Origin: Rhodococcus sp. IEGM 1379
Lineage (GTDB): Bacteria > Actinomycetota > Actinomycetes > Mycobacteriales > Mycobacteriaceae
Reading direction: 5' to 3'
NCBI RefSeq assembly: GCF_030056815.1
Contig: NZ_JASHKR010000014.1
Span: forward strand, 47,524 to 111,523
Length of the DNA: 64,000 nt
Positions 35,028 to 44,579 of this stretch are shown here, in pieces. Every line of letters starts with the position of its first letter. Within the stretch, counting starts at the first letter, position 1. The position numbers and the translations under genes were made by a program. The notes beneath the pieces are model-generated. The model searched no databases. It was not told where the DNA came from and saw only the letters and a program-made list of their open reading frames with translations.

Positions 35028-36590
35028 TCAGACCAGCTTGTTTTCGCGGTTGTCCCAGTAGGGCTTACGGAGGTCCCGTTTGAGTATCTTTCCGGTTGGG
35101 TTACGGGGAAGGATTTCGACGACGTCGATGCTGGTCGGGCACTTGAACTTTGCGAGCCGTCCGTGTGTGTAGGTAATCAGTTCGGTGTCGGTGATCTGTG
35201 CGTCCGCGGTGAGAACTACGACGGCCTTGACTGTTTCACCCCATCGGTCGTCGGGGACGCCGATGACTGCGACTTCGGCAATTGCCGGATGTTCGACGAG
35301 GACTCGTTCGATTTCAGGTGAGTAGACGTTTTCGCCGCCGGTGATGATCATGTCCTTGAGCCGGTCCTCGATGAAGACGAACCCTTCTGAATCTGCTCGA
35401 CCCATGTCCCCGCTGCGCAGCCAGCCGTCGGGCGTGATTGCTTCGGCAGTGGCCTCGGGCTTGTTCAGGTATCCCGGTGTGCACTGCTCCGACCGCCACC
35501 AGAGTTCTCCGGTAGTCCCAGCTTCGACGTCTTCGAGGGTGACGGGATCGACGACGCGCAGTTCGACGCCGGGAATGGGAGTTCCGGCCGAGGCCATGCG
35601 TTCGACTTGCGATTCGTCGCGGTGCACGTCGGGCATGAGGGCGGTGACGACGCCGGCCAGTTCGGTCATGCCGTAGACCTGGACGAATTCGGTGTCGGGC
35701 CAGGCGGCGAGTGCTGCGCGCAACAACGGAAGCGGCATGGGCGCAGCGCCGTAAGTGATGCGTTTCAACGCATGGAATGCGCCGACGGCTTGATCGCCGG
35801 CCGCCAGGACACCGGCGATGACGGGGGGAACCAGGAATGCAATGTTGGCGCCGGCTGCGAGGCCTGCGAATATCGAGGGGCCGTCGGCTTCGCGGGTGAA
35901 GTAGCAGCGTCCGCCGGTGTGAATTCCCATGATGGCGTAGCAACTTCCGCCGACGTGAAACAGTGGCATCGCGATCAGGAAGTGATCGCCTGGTCGCGCC
36001 GGCAGGATTTCGAGGACGTCGTTGCTGTGTGCGAACAGGTTTCTGTGGGTGAGCTGAACTCCCTTGGGGCGTCCGGTGGTTCCGGAGCTGTAGAGAATGA
36101 GAGCAGTGCTGTCGGTGCTGACCACCGGCCGGGCTACCAATGGAATGGCGTCGTCGACCCAGGGTTCGAACTCGTCGTTCTCGCTTCCGACGGTGATGAT
36201 TAATTCGACGGCCGTCAAGCGGTCGCGCATCGCGACGACCTGGGGGAGTAGTTCGCTGCCGACGAAGAGAATTCGGGCGCCGCAGTCTGCGAGCACGTAG
36301 TCGAGTTCTTCGCCGGAGAGTCGCCAGTTGGGGACGGCGTTGGCGGCGCCGAGCAGGGAAGCTGCGTAGGTGATTTCGAGGCAGGAGAGATGATTTTTGT
36401 CGACAAACGCGACGGTGTCTCCGGCGCCGATACCGACTTCTTCGAGTGCGCCGGCGATGCGCAGGATTCGGTCATGCCACTGGGTCCACGTGTATTCGGT
36501 TCCTTGGAAGGCCATCGCCGGTTCTTCGGGTTTGACGCCGGCCCAGTGCTCGAGTCGATCGAAGATGATTGCAGTGGCGGCGTGGGACAT
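35028..36590 (-). CDS. Fatty-acyl-CoA synthetase / AMP-dependent ligase
   Basis: 520 aa, complete. A3 YSSGTTGRPKG, A5 VYGMTEL, A7 GWLRSGDMGR, A8 DRLKDMIITGGENVYSPE and catalytic A10 Lys in NPTGKILKRDLR are all present. Medium/long-chain or aromatic acyl substrates are typical of this FadD subgroup. ATG 36590 has AAAGGTGG upstream. The 247-base divergent region up to the ABC ATPase holds only short palindromes (for example TGTCCGGACA, 36686-36695). Confidence 0.92.
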   Translation of the reverse strand: MSHAATAIIFDRLEHWAGVKPEEPAMAFQGTEYTWTQWHDRILRIAGALEEVGIGAGDTVAFVDKNHLSCLEITYAASLLGAANAVPNWRLSGEELDYVLADCGARILFVGSELLPQVVAMRDRLTAVELIITVGSENDEFEPWVDDAIPLVARPVVSTDSTALILYSSGTTGRPKGVQLTHRNLFAHSNDVLEILPARPGDHFLIAMPLFHVGGSCYAIMGIHTGGRCYFTREADGPSIFAGLAAGANIAFLVPPVIAGVLAAGDQAVGAFHALKRITYGAAPMPLPLLRAALAAWPDTEFVQVYGMTELAGVVTALMPDVHRDESQVERMASAGTPIPGVELRVVDPVTLEDVEAGTTGELWWRSEQCTPGYLNKPEATAEAITPDGWLRSGDMGRADSEGFVFIEDRLKDMIITGGENVYSPEIERVLVEHPAIAEVAVIGVPDDRWGETVKAVVVLTADAQITDTELITYTHGRLAKFKCPTSIDVVEILPRNPTGKILKRDLRKPYWDNRENKLV

Positions 36591-36837
36591 TCGACCACCT
36601 TTCAGTGCGTGACGGGTGTCACAAGGCTAGTGGTCGTGGCCGGGTTGTATACGTGTTTCCGGGGAAGGTGCCCGTCGACTCGGACTGTCCGGACAAAGCC
36701 GCCCTGAGTTTCTGCTTCTGAATATCAGGGTCGTCCCCGATGGCGGCGAGGACTTGCAGACGACAAGATGGGAACAGTGTCAGTAGGCGCCCGCATACTG
36801 GACGCCGGATCAATCCGAAGTGAAGAGGAAGGCGATC

Positions 36838-37611
36838 ATGAGTTCGCACGCCCAATATATTGCGGCCCGCGCCGTAGGCCTGTCCAAGACGTACGGCACC
36901 GGAGACACCCAAGTACATGCACTCAGTGCTGTGTCCGCAGATTTTGCGCGTGGTGAGTTCACGGCCATCATGGGCCCGTCGGGTTCGGGAAAGTCGACGC
37001 TGATGCATTGCCTGGCCGGTCTGGACTCAGCCAGTTCCGGGTCCGTTCTCATCGGCGACACCGAGTTGACGGGGTTGTCGGACAAGCAGATGACGGCGCT
37101 ACGACGCGATCGCATCGGGTTCGTTTTTCAGGCGTTCAACCTGGTACCGACATTGACGGCCCTCGAGAACATCACGTTGCCGCTCGATATCGCCGGCCGA
37201 AAGGCCGATCCGGCCTGGCTGGACAATGTGCTCACGAAGCTCGGATTGAAGGATCGGCTGGACCACCGACCGGGCGAGTTGTCGGGTGGACAGCAGCAAC
37301 GCGTGGCGTGCGCGAGAGCATTGGCAGGCCAGCCCGAGATCATCTTCGGGGATGAGCCGACGGGCAACCTTGATTCGCGTTCGTCGGGTGAGGTGTTGTC
37401 GATTCTTCGGTCAGCGGTCGACGAGTTCGGTCAGACCGTGGTCATCGTGACGCACGATCCGCGGGCGGCGGCCTATGCGGATCGTGTCGTTTTCCTGGCG
37501 GACGGCAAGATCGTCGACGAACTACGTGAGCCGACGGCCGATTCCGTTCTCGATCGGATGAAGCGTCTGGATGCTCCGCAGGTTGCAGTCACAGTAGAAG
37601 CCGGAGCTTGA
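36838..37611 (+). CDS. ABC transporter ATP-binding protein (MacB/LolD type)
   Basis: 257 aa from ATG 36838 (AAGG 7 bases upstream; an in-frame GTG 18 bases earlier lacks a ribosome site). Walker A GPSGSGKST, Q-loop FQAFNL, signature LSGGQQQR, Walker B IIFGDEPTGNLD and H-loop VTHD. The Walker B Phe-Gly-Asp-Glu and LolD-like spacing fit mechanotransmission ATPases. The FtsX-like permease gene follows after 4 bases. In Gram-positive bacteria such pairs handle lipoproteins, peptides or antibiotic sensing. Confidence 0.93.
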   Translation: MSSHAQYIAARAVGLSKTYGTGDTQVHALSAVSADFARGEFTAIMGPSGSGKSTLMHCLAGLDSASSGSVLIGDTELTGLSDKQMTALRRDRIGFVFQAFNLVPTLTALENITLPLDIAGRKADPAWLDNVLTKLGLKDRLDHRPGELSGGQQQRVACARALAGQPEIIFGDEPTGNLDSRSSGEVLSILRSAVDEFGQTVVIVTHDPRAAAYADRVVFLADGKIVDELREPTADSVLDRMKRLDAPQVAVTVEAGA

Positions 37612-37615
37612 CGAT

Positions 37616-40150
37616 ATGGCTTCGGTAACCAATTCACCGATGCGCAAGGTGTCGATGCGCAACTTGGCGGCACACAAGGTGCGATTGGCGCTCACCGTGT
37701 TGTCAGTGGTGCTGGGTACGGCTTTTGTCGCCGGATCATTCGTATTCACAGATACATTGCAGAAGACTTTCGATTCGATTTTCGAGAACACTGCTCAGGG
37801 CGTCGACGTTCGGGTGTCGACGCAAGAACGAAATACCGGCGGTGTTCCGATCGAGGACGTCGACAAGATTGCGGCGATCGACGGCGTTCGAGCGGTTGCG
37901 CCGGCGGTCAGTGGTCAGATCGTCCTGATCAATGCCGATGGTGGCGCCGTTCAGACGGGTGGCGCTCCGAGTATCGGGCAGTCGTACCTGCCGGCCGACA
38001 AGGCGATCACGGAACCGGATCCGTACGAGGCCGGTGGGCCGCCGACGGCTACCGGGGACATCGCGTTGAACGCGAGTGCGGCGGAGCGGGCGAGTTTGAC
38101 CGTGGGGGACCAAGCGCGGGTCCTGGTTCCGTCGCGGGGAATCATCGACGTAACGCTCTCCGGTATCTACACGAGTTCTAGTAGTGACACCGGTGGTTAC
38201 ATCGGTGCGTTGTTCACGGACGAGCAGGCGCGGGGACTGTTCACCGACGGTCAGCATGTCGACTATATCGACGTCGCCGGCAACGGAGTTTCGCAGACCG
38301 ACCTTGCTCAGCGGGTCGAACAGGTTTTTCCGGATCTGAAGGTGCAGACCGGTGATCAGGTTCGAGAAGAGACAAAAGCCCAGGTTGATACAGCGCTCAG
38401 TTTCATCAACTATTTCCTGCTGGCGTTCGGTGCCATCGCATTGTTGGTCGGCACATTCATCATCTACAACACCTTCTCGATGATCGTCGCTCAGCGGTTG
38501 CGTGAACTTGCTCTGCTCCGCGCCGTGGGTGCGAGCCGGGCCCAGGTCGGGCGATCGGTGGTCACGGAGGCGCTCATCGTCGGGCTGATCGGCAGTGCCA
38601 TCGGTCTGCTTGCCGGTATCGCCCTGGCCTACGGTTTGCGCGGGTTGCTCAACGCCTTCGACGTGGGATTGCCGGAGGGCTCGTTGCAGGTCAGCCCGCG
38701 GACCGTCGTCGTCGCGTTGGTTGTCGGAGTGGTGGTGACGACCCTGAGTGCCTATGCGCCGGCGCGTCGGGCATCCAAGATTCCGCCGGTCGCGGCGATG
38801 CGCGAGGAGTTCGCGTCCACCGGAGACTCCCTACATGTGCGCACGATCAGCGGCGCCGTTCTCGGCGTCATCGGTGCGGTCCTGTTGGTTCTCGGTTCAC
38901 GGGGAACCGGCGAGGGCGCCGCATTGACCGTCGGCGGTGGCGCTTTTGCGCTGATCATTGCCGTCCTGCTCGGCGCTCCGGCGCTGTCGCAACCCATTGT
39001 GGGTGTACTCGGCGCGGTATTCGCAAAACCGTTCGGCGCGGTCGGCCGGTTGGCGCGTACCAATGCTGTCCGCAATCCGCGTCGTACCGCCGCTACCGCA
39101 TTTGCGCTGACGTTGGGCCTGATGCTGGTCACGGTCATCGGTGTGTTCGGTTCGTCAGCCAAGGCCAGTATCAATGCGCTTGTCGACGTGGGTGTCTCGG
39201 CGGATTACATTCTGTCCGGCCCCAATGCGATCGGTGTTCCACGCGGCGCGGCCGACGCGGTCCGGGCTCTCCCGGATGTGCAGAGTGCGACCTCCCTCCA
39301 CGGAGTTCGGGCCAAGGTGAATGGTGAGGACGAGCAGGGTGCGTCGTTGGACGGCCCGATCGACGGAGTGCTCGACTACCAAATCGTGGAGGGCACCGCT
39401 GATCTGTCCGGAAACAACATGATGGTTTCCCAGACCACATCCAAGGACAACGGATGGACAGTCGGCTCGACCCAGACCTTGACGGGATCGAACGGCAAGC
39501 AATACCCGGCTGTTGTTGCGGGAGTGTTCGAGGACAACCAACTGATCGGCTCATGGATCGTCTCGGATGAGGCGTACCGGACATTGATGCCGGCCGACAG
39601 TTTGCCGGACTTCGCTGTTCTCGTGAAGGCGAAGCCTGGTACGGATTTGACGGCGCTGCGCGGCGAACTCGAGACGGCCACCGAAAAGTATGTGGTCATT
39701 CAGGTTCAGGACCGTGAGGAGTTCAAGGGAACCCAAGGACAGCAGATCAATACGCTGCTGGCCATTCTGTACGGGCTACTTGCACTGGCAGTGGTCATCG
39801 CAATCCTGGGCATCATCAACACGCTGGCGCTCTCGGTTGTCGAACGACGTCGAGAAATCGGAATGCTCCGTGCTGTGGGTATGCAGCGCGGGCAGATGCG
39901 ACGGACGATCTACCTCGAATCCGTTCTCATTGCGGTCTACGGTGCGGCGGTCGGTGTGCTTCTCGGTATCGCCTTCGGCTGGGCGTTCGTGAGCACGCTC
40001 AAGGATCAGGGGTTGGGTGAGGTCACCATTCCGTGGGGTCAGGTTGTCGGGATGCTGATCGGTTCCGGTGTTGTCGGCGTGCTGGCGGCATTGTGGCCGG
40101 CAAACCGAGCGGCCAAGACAAAGCCGCTGGAGGCGATCGCAGACTTGTAG
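37616..40150 (+). CDS. ABC transporter permease, double FtsX domain (MacB-like)
   Basis: 844 aa. N-terminal helix (about 20-45), a large extracytoplasmic MacB-periplasmic-core-like domain, three helices around residues 255-400 (first FtsX domain), a reset helix near 430, a second extracytoplasmic domain (500-700), and a second FtsX domain at the C-terminus (LALAVVIAILGIINTLALSVVERRREIGMLRAVGMQ). The VVERRREIGxLRAxG loop is diagnostic. GGAG precedes the ATG within the end of the ATPase gene. A large hairpin follows the stop. Confidence 0.92.
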   Translation: MASVTNSPMRKVSMRNLAAHKVRLALTVLSVVLGTAFVAGSFVFTDTLQKTFDSIFENTAQGVDVRVSTQERNTGGVPIEDVDKIAAIDGVRAVAPAVSGQIVLINADGGAVQTGGAPSIGQSYLPADKAITEPDPYEAGGPPTATGDIALNASAAERASLTVGDQARVLVPSRGIIDVTLSGIYTSSSSDTGGYIGALFTDEQARGLFTDGQHVDYIDVAGNGVSQTDLAQRVEQVFPDLKVQTGDQVREETKAQVDTALSFINYFLLAFGAIALLVGTFIIYNTFSMIVAQRLRELALLRAVGASRAQVGRSVVTEALIVGLIGSAIGLLAGIALAYGLRGLLNAFDVGLPEGSLQVSPRTVVVALVVGVVVTTLSAYAPARRASKIPPVAAMREEFASTGDSLHVRTISGAVLGVIGAVLLVLGSRGTGEGAALTVGGGAFALIIAVLLGAPALSQPIVGVLGAVFAKPFGAVGRLARTNAVRNPRRTAATAFALTLGLMLVTVIGVFGSSAKASINALVDVGVSADYILSGPNAIGVPRGAADAVRALPDVQSATSLHGVRAKVNGEDEQGASLDGPIDGVLDYQIVEGTADLSGNNMMVSQTTSKDNGWTVGSTQTLTGSNGKQYPAVVAGVFEDNQLIGSWIVSDEAYRTLMPADSLPDFAVLVKAKPGTDLTALRGELETATEKYVVIQVQDREEFKGTQGQQINTLLAILYGLLALAVVIAILGIINTLALSVVERRREIGMLRAVGMQRGQMRRTIYLESVLIAVYGAAVGVLLGIAFGWAFVSTLKDQGLGEVTIPWGQVVGMLIGSGVVGVLAALWPANRAAKTKPLEAIADL

Positions 40151-40183
40151 GGGGCAAGCGCTGTCACATCGGCGCGACCCGCG

Positions 40184-40225
40184 CGTGCGCACTTTTGGTT
40201 GTGTGAACAGCCAAAAGTGCGCACG
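40184..40225. repeat. Large inverted repeat/hairpin, possible terminator or repetitive element
   Basis: 15-bp perfect arms (CGTGCGCACTTTTGG, 40184-40198, and its complement, 40211-40225) around a 12-base centre that itself pairs. It lies 33 bases after the permease stop and 17 bases before the HNH-like gene. No U-tract follows, so its role is uncertain. Confidence 0.7.
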
Positions 40226-40241
40226 GGTAGCGTTGCTTCCT

Positions 40242-40688
40242 ATGATTACCCTTCAAGAAGTCGGCGAACGTGAGTCTTGGCGTTGCTGGCTGTGTGACGA
40301 GCCCGTCGATCCCGATATGTCGGTCAACGATCCCCGCGGCCCGAGTATCGACAGCATCAATACCGTCAAAAAGGGCGGAAAATCCAAGGGCGGGGTCGAG
40401 CGCCTGGCTCATCGCGCCTGCAATACCAAGAAGGGCGCCGTCAAACCTGTTGTGGCGTGGCCGGATCGGTTGTTCGTCGTGGATCCCGCGCCGATCATCG
40501 GAGTGGTGGAGCAGCTCGAACGTAAGGGTGGTCGGGTTGCGGTCGCTCGCTGCCCCGGCAAGGACGATGCCGAGGATGCGTCGGAGTGGTTGATTGATCG
40601 GCTTTCTCGATTGGCTCCGAATCTCAATGTCGAAACGAGTATTGATCCCGCCGGCGGAGGATTCCTTTTGGTTCTCAAGACGCTGTGA
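40242..40688 (+). CDS. HNH endonuclease-like protein, catalytic His apparently missing
   Basis: 148 aa from ATG 40242; no ribosome site is visible and the large hairpin ends 17 bases upstream. An HNH-like zinc region is in residues 15-70: CWLC, then PSIDSIN...KGGKSKGG...RLAHRACNTKKGA. In active HNH nucleases the Asp-His pair precedes the loop; here it reads Asp-Ser, while the second half (LAHRACNxKKG) is intact. The C-terminal 70 residues are an unassigned alpha/beta segment. Could be an inactive DNA-binding relative. No partner genes. Confidence 0.7.
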   Translation: MITLQEVGERESWRCWLCDEPVDPDMSVNDPRGPSIDSINTVKKGGKSKGGVERLAHRACNTKKGAVKPVVAWPDRLFVVDPAPIIGVVEQLERKGGRVAVARCPGKDDAEDASEWLIDRLSRLAPNLNVETSIDPAGGGFLLVLKTL

Positions 40689-40792
40689 TCGGATCGGGTC
40701 CGCCTTCTTACCAGGTTTCCTAACCTTGTCGTGTGCGATCGGAGTACGGTCGAACCGAACATGAATCCGGTTTCGAGTACGAAGGAATCCCG

Positions 40793-41968
40793 ATGAACCT
40801 GGCATTGACCGACGAGGAACTGGCGTTCCGGGACGAGATGCGGACGTTCTTCCGCACACAAATCCCCGAAGCGACTAGGACTGCGTACGCCCACGGCGAG
40901 GAGTTGGGCCGCGACCGGATGGTCGAGGCCCAGCAGATCCTGAACGCTCACGGTCTGGCTGTGCCGCACTGGCCGGTCGAGTGGGGCGGCAAGGACTGGA
41001 CTCCGGTTCAGCACAACATCTGGCTCGACGAGTTGCAGTTGGCGTCGGTCCCGGAGCCGCTGGCGTTTAACGCCAACATGGTCGGACCGGTCATCGCGGC
41101 CTTCGGTTCGCAGGAACAGAAGGAGAAGTTCCTTCCGGCGACGGCGAACCTCGATATCTGGTGGTGCCAGGGCTTCTCCGAACCAGAAGCAGGGTCCGAC
41201 CTCGCGTCGCTCAAGACTCGCGCAGTTCGCGACGGCAACGACTGGGTACTCAACGGCCAGAAGACGTGGACGACGCTCGGTCAGTATGCCGATTGGATTT
41301 TCTGTCTCGTACGGACCAACCCTGACGCACCTAAGCGTCAGGCCGGTATTTCGTTCATCCTCGTAGACCTGAAGACGCCGGGCGTGACGGTCCGCCCGAT
41401 CAAGCTGATCGACGGTGGCTACGAGGTCAACGAGGTCTTCTTCGACGACGTGCGTGTTCCCGGTGAGAACTTGGTGGGTGAAGAGAATCAGGGTTGGGGC
41501 TACGCCAAGTTCTTGCTCGGCAACGAGCGCACCGGTGTCACCCGCGTCGGTTTCTCGAAAGTTCGTTTGGCTCAAGCGAAAGCCCGTGCTGCCGAGGTTA
41601 AGGTCGGCAACGGCACGCTTCTGGAAGATTCCCTGTTCGCAGCCCGTTTGGCGGAGCTCGAGAATGAACTGCTCGCGCTTGAACTCACACAATTGCGGGT
41701 AGTAGCGGGATCCTCGGACGGCAAGCCGAACCCGGCCTCCTCGTTGCTGAAGTTGCGGGGATCGGAGTTGCAGCAGGCAGCGGTCGAGATCCTCATGGAT
41801 GTTGCCGGGCTCGATTCGTTGCCGTTCGACGCCGGCACCGATATCGCCTCGCCGGTGTGGGCGCAACACAGCGCACCGACGTATCTGAATTACCGGAAGG
41901 TATCCATCTACAGCGGATCGAGCGAAGTGCAGCGCAGCATCATCGCTTCCTCGATCCTCGGATTGTGA
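40793..41968 (+). CDS. Acyl-CoA dehydrogenase (FadE), first of a pair
   Basis: 391 aa from ATG 40793 (AAGGA about 9 bases upstream). Acyl-CoA dehydrogenase fold: WWCQGFSEPEAGSDLASL, WVLNGQKTWTTLGQYADWIFCLVRT, and C-terminal IYSGSSEVQRSIIASSILGL. It belongs to the paired type common in cholesterol/side-chain and odd-substrate beta-oxidation, where two different FadE proteins form a heterotetramer (alpha2beta2) with one FAD per heterodimer. The partner starts 8 bases downstream. Confidence 0.92.
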   Translation: MNLALTDEELAFRDEMRTFFRTQIPEATRTAYAHGEELGRDRMVEAQQILNAHGLAVPHWPVEWGGKDWTPVQHNIWLDELQLASVPEPLAFNANMVGPVIAAFGSQEQKEKFLPATANLDIWWCQGFSEPEAGSDLASLKTRAVRDGNDWVLNGQKTWTTLGQYADWIFCLVRTNPDAPKRQAGISFILVDLKTPGVTVRPIKLIDGGYEVNEVFFDDVRVPGENLVGEENQGWGYAKFLLGNERTGVTRVGFSKVRLAQAKARAAEVKVGNGTLLEDSLFAARLAELENELLALELTQLRVVAGSSDGKPNPASSLLKLRGSELQQAAVEILMDVAGLDSLPFDAGTDIASPVWAQHSAPTYLNYRKVSIYSGSSEVQRSIIASSILGL

Positions 41969-41976
41969 GGCGTGGC

Positions 41977-43107
41977 ATGGACTTCGAACTCAATGACGAG
42001 CAGAAGCTTCTTCGTGACACCACCAAGGACCTGCTTTCTCGTAGTTACGACGCCGAAAAGCGAAATGCCGTCACGGATTCGGATCCCGGGTGGAGTCCGC
42101 AGGTGTGGAAGCAGCTGGCCGAGGTCGGGCTGCTGGGTCTGACATTTTCCGAGGAAGACGGTGGCATGGACGCCGGGCCCGTCGAACTTGGTGCTGTCAT
42201 GACCGAGATCGGCCGACGCCTCGCTCCCGAGCCGGTGCTCGACGCCGTCGTCACGCCGGGTGGGCTGATCTCGGACGGCGGTAGCGCGCAACAACGTTCG
42301 TCGATCCTGCCCGCAGTGGCCGAGGGCGTGACCTTCCTGGCTTTTGCGGACCAAGAGCCCGGAATCCGTTGGCCCGCAACGCAGCGAACAACTTCTGCGA
42401 AGCCGGCGGGTGATGGTTGGAGTATCACCGGTGTCAAAAATCCGGTGGGACACGGAGCCACTGCAGACATTCTGGTAGTGAGCGCCACGTTGCCCGATGG
42501 GGGAGTCGGGCTCTTCCTGGTCAAGAGTGACGCGTCGGGCCTGGTGCGAAAGTCGTACGCAACGCACGACGGATTGCGCGGCGCGCAGATCGAGTTCACC
42601 GACACGCCGGCCGAGGCTCTGGGTGCCGGAGGTGACGCGTCAGCGCTCGTCGCAGCATCCCAGATCCGCGAGCAGGCGGCTCTGTGCGCCGAGGCTGTCG
42701 GCGCCATGGAAGAGGCACTGAGACTCACCACGGAATACCTCAAGACCCGCAAGCAATTCGGGGTCCCGTTGGCCAAGTTCCAGACACTGACGCACCGGGC
42801 GGCAGATCTGTACGTGTCACTCGAGTTGGCGCGCAGCATGAGCCTGTACGCGACGATGTCACTGGCCGACGGCGTTGTCGATCCGGTGATTGCGTCTCGT
42901 GCCAAGTTGCAGATCGGGCGCTCGGCGCGGCTCATCGGGCAGGAAGCTATCCAGATGCACGGTGGCATCGGCATGACGGCGGAGTATCCGGTGGGGCATT
43001 ACGTGAGCCGTTTGGTGGCTATCGAGCACACTCTCGGAAGTACCGAGGATCACCTGCGTGTGTTGGCTGCCGGAGTGGCTGACCACGAAATGGTGACTGT
43101 GGTCTGA
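41977..43107 (+). CDS. Acyl-CoA dehydrogenase (FadE), second of a pair
   Basis: 376 aa from ATG 41977. N-terminal helices (MDFELNDEQKLLRDTTKDLL), a shorter middle domain and the C-terminal domain with TRKQFGVPLAKFQTLTHRAADLY and EAIQMHGGIGMTAEYPVGHY. The middle substrate/FAD segment is less canonical than in the first gene, as expected for the partner subunit of a heteromeric enzyme. Same strand, 8-base gap to the previous gene; ends before a bidirectional terminator. Confidence 0.9.
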   Translation: MDFELNDEQKLLRDTTKDLLSRSYDAEKRNAVTDSDPGWSPQVWKQLAEVGLLGLTFSEEDGGMDAGPVELGAVMTEIGRRLAPEPVLDAVVTPGGLISDGGSAQQRSSILPAVAEGVTFLAFADQEPGIRWPATQRTTSAKPAGDGWSITGVKNPVGHGATADILVVSATLPDGGVGLFLVKSDASGLVRKSYATHDGLRGAQIEFTDTPAEALGAGGDASALVAASQIREQAALCAEAVGAMEEALRLTTEYLKTRKQFGVPLAKFQTLTHRAADLYVSLELARSMSLYATMSLADGVVDPVIASRAKLQIGRSARLIGQEAIQMHGGIGMTAEYPVGHYVSRLVAIEHTLGSTEDHLRVLAAGVADHEMVTVV

Positions 43108-43122
43108 TCTTTCGCGGGTAGT

Positions 43123-43158
43123 CGGGGCCGTATCCTGTTGTTGCAGGGTGCGGCCCCG
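43123..43158. terminator. Bidirectional terminator hairpin
   Basis: Stem CGGGGCCG/CGGCCCCG with inner CCTG/CAGG pairing, between the convergent acyl-CoA dehydrogenase and DUF5691-like genes. Confidence 0.65.
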
Positions 43159-43168
43159 TCGCTACTTG

Positions 43169-44479
43169 TCAGCCGTTGCGAAGCACATCTAACCGGATTC
43201 GACGGTCCTCGATGTGGGCGGCAGTCTCGGTGAATGCGCGTTGCCAGTCGGTGGTGGATGCGCGGTTGGCGGCGCCCGAGAGTAGTGCGACGGCTTCGAG
43301 CGGGAACCGTGCCTGCGCGCTCCGCAGAGTTGAATAGTGGCTGTGCCGTGAGTGAATACCCAACTCGTCACCCGAGGCAGCGTGTTCGGCCGCTTCCGCT
43401 TCGAGTGCGCTCACGAGTTTCTGCGCCACGGCCAGGGGCCAGGGGTGGCCGATTCCGTCGAGCAGGGCGCTGCCGTCAACTCCGAGGAGGTAGTCGTCGG
43501 CGTGGCCGTCCAGGATATACGCGATACGTTCCCGCGGATTCGCAATCGAGACGATGCGTCGATCGGTGTTCCTGCCGTCTCGTTCGAGTAATGCAGACGC
43601 CCACGCGGAGTTCTTCTGGAGAACTGTTGCAGCAGTCCAGGATTCGGTCATCACGTCGTGCCACTGCTGTTCGATCGGGATGCGGAACGCTTCGCGAGGT
43701 GATCCGATCATCGAGTCCCACAAAGCAAGTGGTGTTGCGGTGACCACCTGTCGGAGCCACCACTTCCCGATCCCTTTGTACTTGTTGTGGACGTCCTCGA
43801 TGCCGTCCCGTGGTGCTTGGCTGTCGAGTGAACCGGGGAGGCGGATGACGAGGCGAGGGCGCAATGGTTTGGTTTCGAGTCGTACCCAGGCCTTGGCGCG
43901 GGCGGTCATCCGTTCGGCGAACGGCGAGCCGGGGAGCTGGCGAAGCAATTGAATGGAACGCTCGCGCACGTCGATCGACGAGTCGTCGAGGCCGCGTTCG
44001 AGTACGTCGTAGTCGTGCTCACCCAGTCCGACGCGCAATCGGCCCAGGAAATCGCGTCGTAGCGACGGAGCTTCGGTGTCCCAGGCAATCTCGAGTTCTT
44101 CGGTTGCCAAGGCGGGATCAAGTGTCCGGATGTAGTCGAACCAGGCCATCCGGTCGTCGGTGTCGGTGGAGAGCCACAGTTCGTCACGGCGGGATCCGAC
44201 GCGACGCAATTGTGCCCAGTCCGGGTTGTGGTCCGCAAGGTATTGACCTCGGGGGCCGGCGAGGAGGAGTAACCGTTCGCGATGTTCGGGATGGCTCAGG
44301 GCGGCTGTCATGAGTGCCGGAACTGTCGACGCGGGTGCCACGTAGTTGTGGCGCTCGGCTACGTCGAACCACTCCGGCAGTGACGGCGACCGAGCCTCGA
44401 GCAGTGACGTCAGATGCGTGACCGCCGCCGTCGGGAGCGTTGGGCGCCCTGACGGTTTGTCGGTTCGCGGCGAGGTCAT
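43169..44479 (-). CDS. DUF5691-like protein
   Basis: 436 aa from ATG 44479. Soluble, helical, HEAT-repeat-like (DSSIDVRERSIQLLRQLPGSPFAERM), with DLxxEELEIAWDTEAPSLRRDFLGRLRVGL resembling DUF5691. In other actinomycetes DUF5691 genes sit beside a SWIM zinc-finger gene and a MoxR/VWA pair; none of these is here, so the gene is isolated. Function unknown. It diverges from the unknown protein at 44580, with 100 bases between starts. Confidence 0.75.
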   Translation of the reverse strand: MTSPRTDKPSGRPTLPTAAVTHLTSLLEARSPSLPEWFDVAERHNYVAPASTVPALMTAALSHPEHRERLLLLAGPRGQYLADHNPDWAQLRRVGSRRDELWLSTDTDDRMAWFDYIRTLDPALATEELEIAWDTEAPSLRRDFLGRLRVGLGEHDYDVLERGLDDSSIDVRERSIQLLRQLPGSPFAERMTARAKAWVRLETKPLRPRLVIRLPGSLDSQAPRDGIEDVHNKYKGIGKWWLRQVVTATPLALWDSMIGSPREAFRIPIEQQWHDVMTESWTAATVLQKNSAWASALLERDGRNTDRRIVSIANPRERIAYILDGHADDYLLGVDGSALLDGIGHPWPLAVAQKLVSALEAEAAEHAASGDELGIHSRHSHYSTLRSAQARFPLEAVALLSGAANRASTTDWQRAFTETAAHIEDRRIRLDVLRNG

Positions 44480-44579
44480 TTGCTTACGGTAAGGCAGAGG
44501 CGCGTCAACTTTTGGTTGGGGTCTGCGCGCGCCGCCCGAGATTCTGGAACAGTGGATATCGGCACCTGGGAGGGATGAC

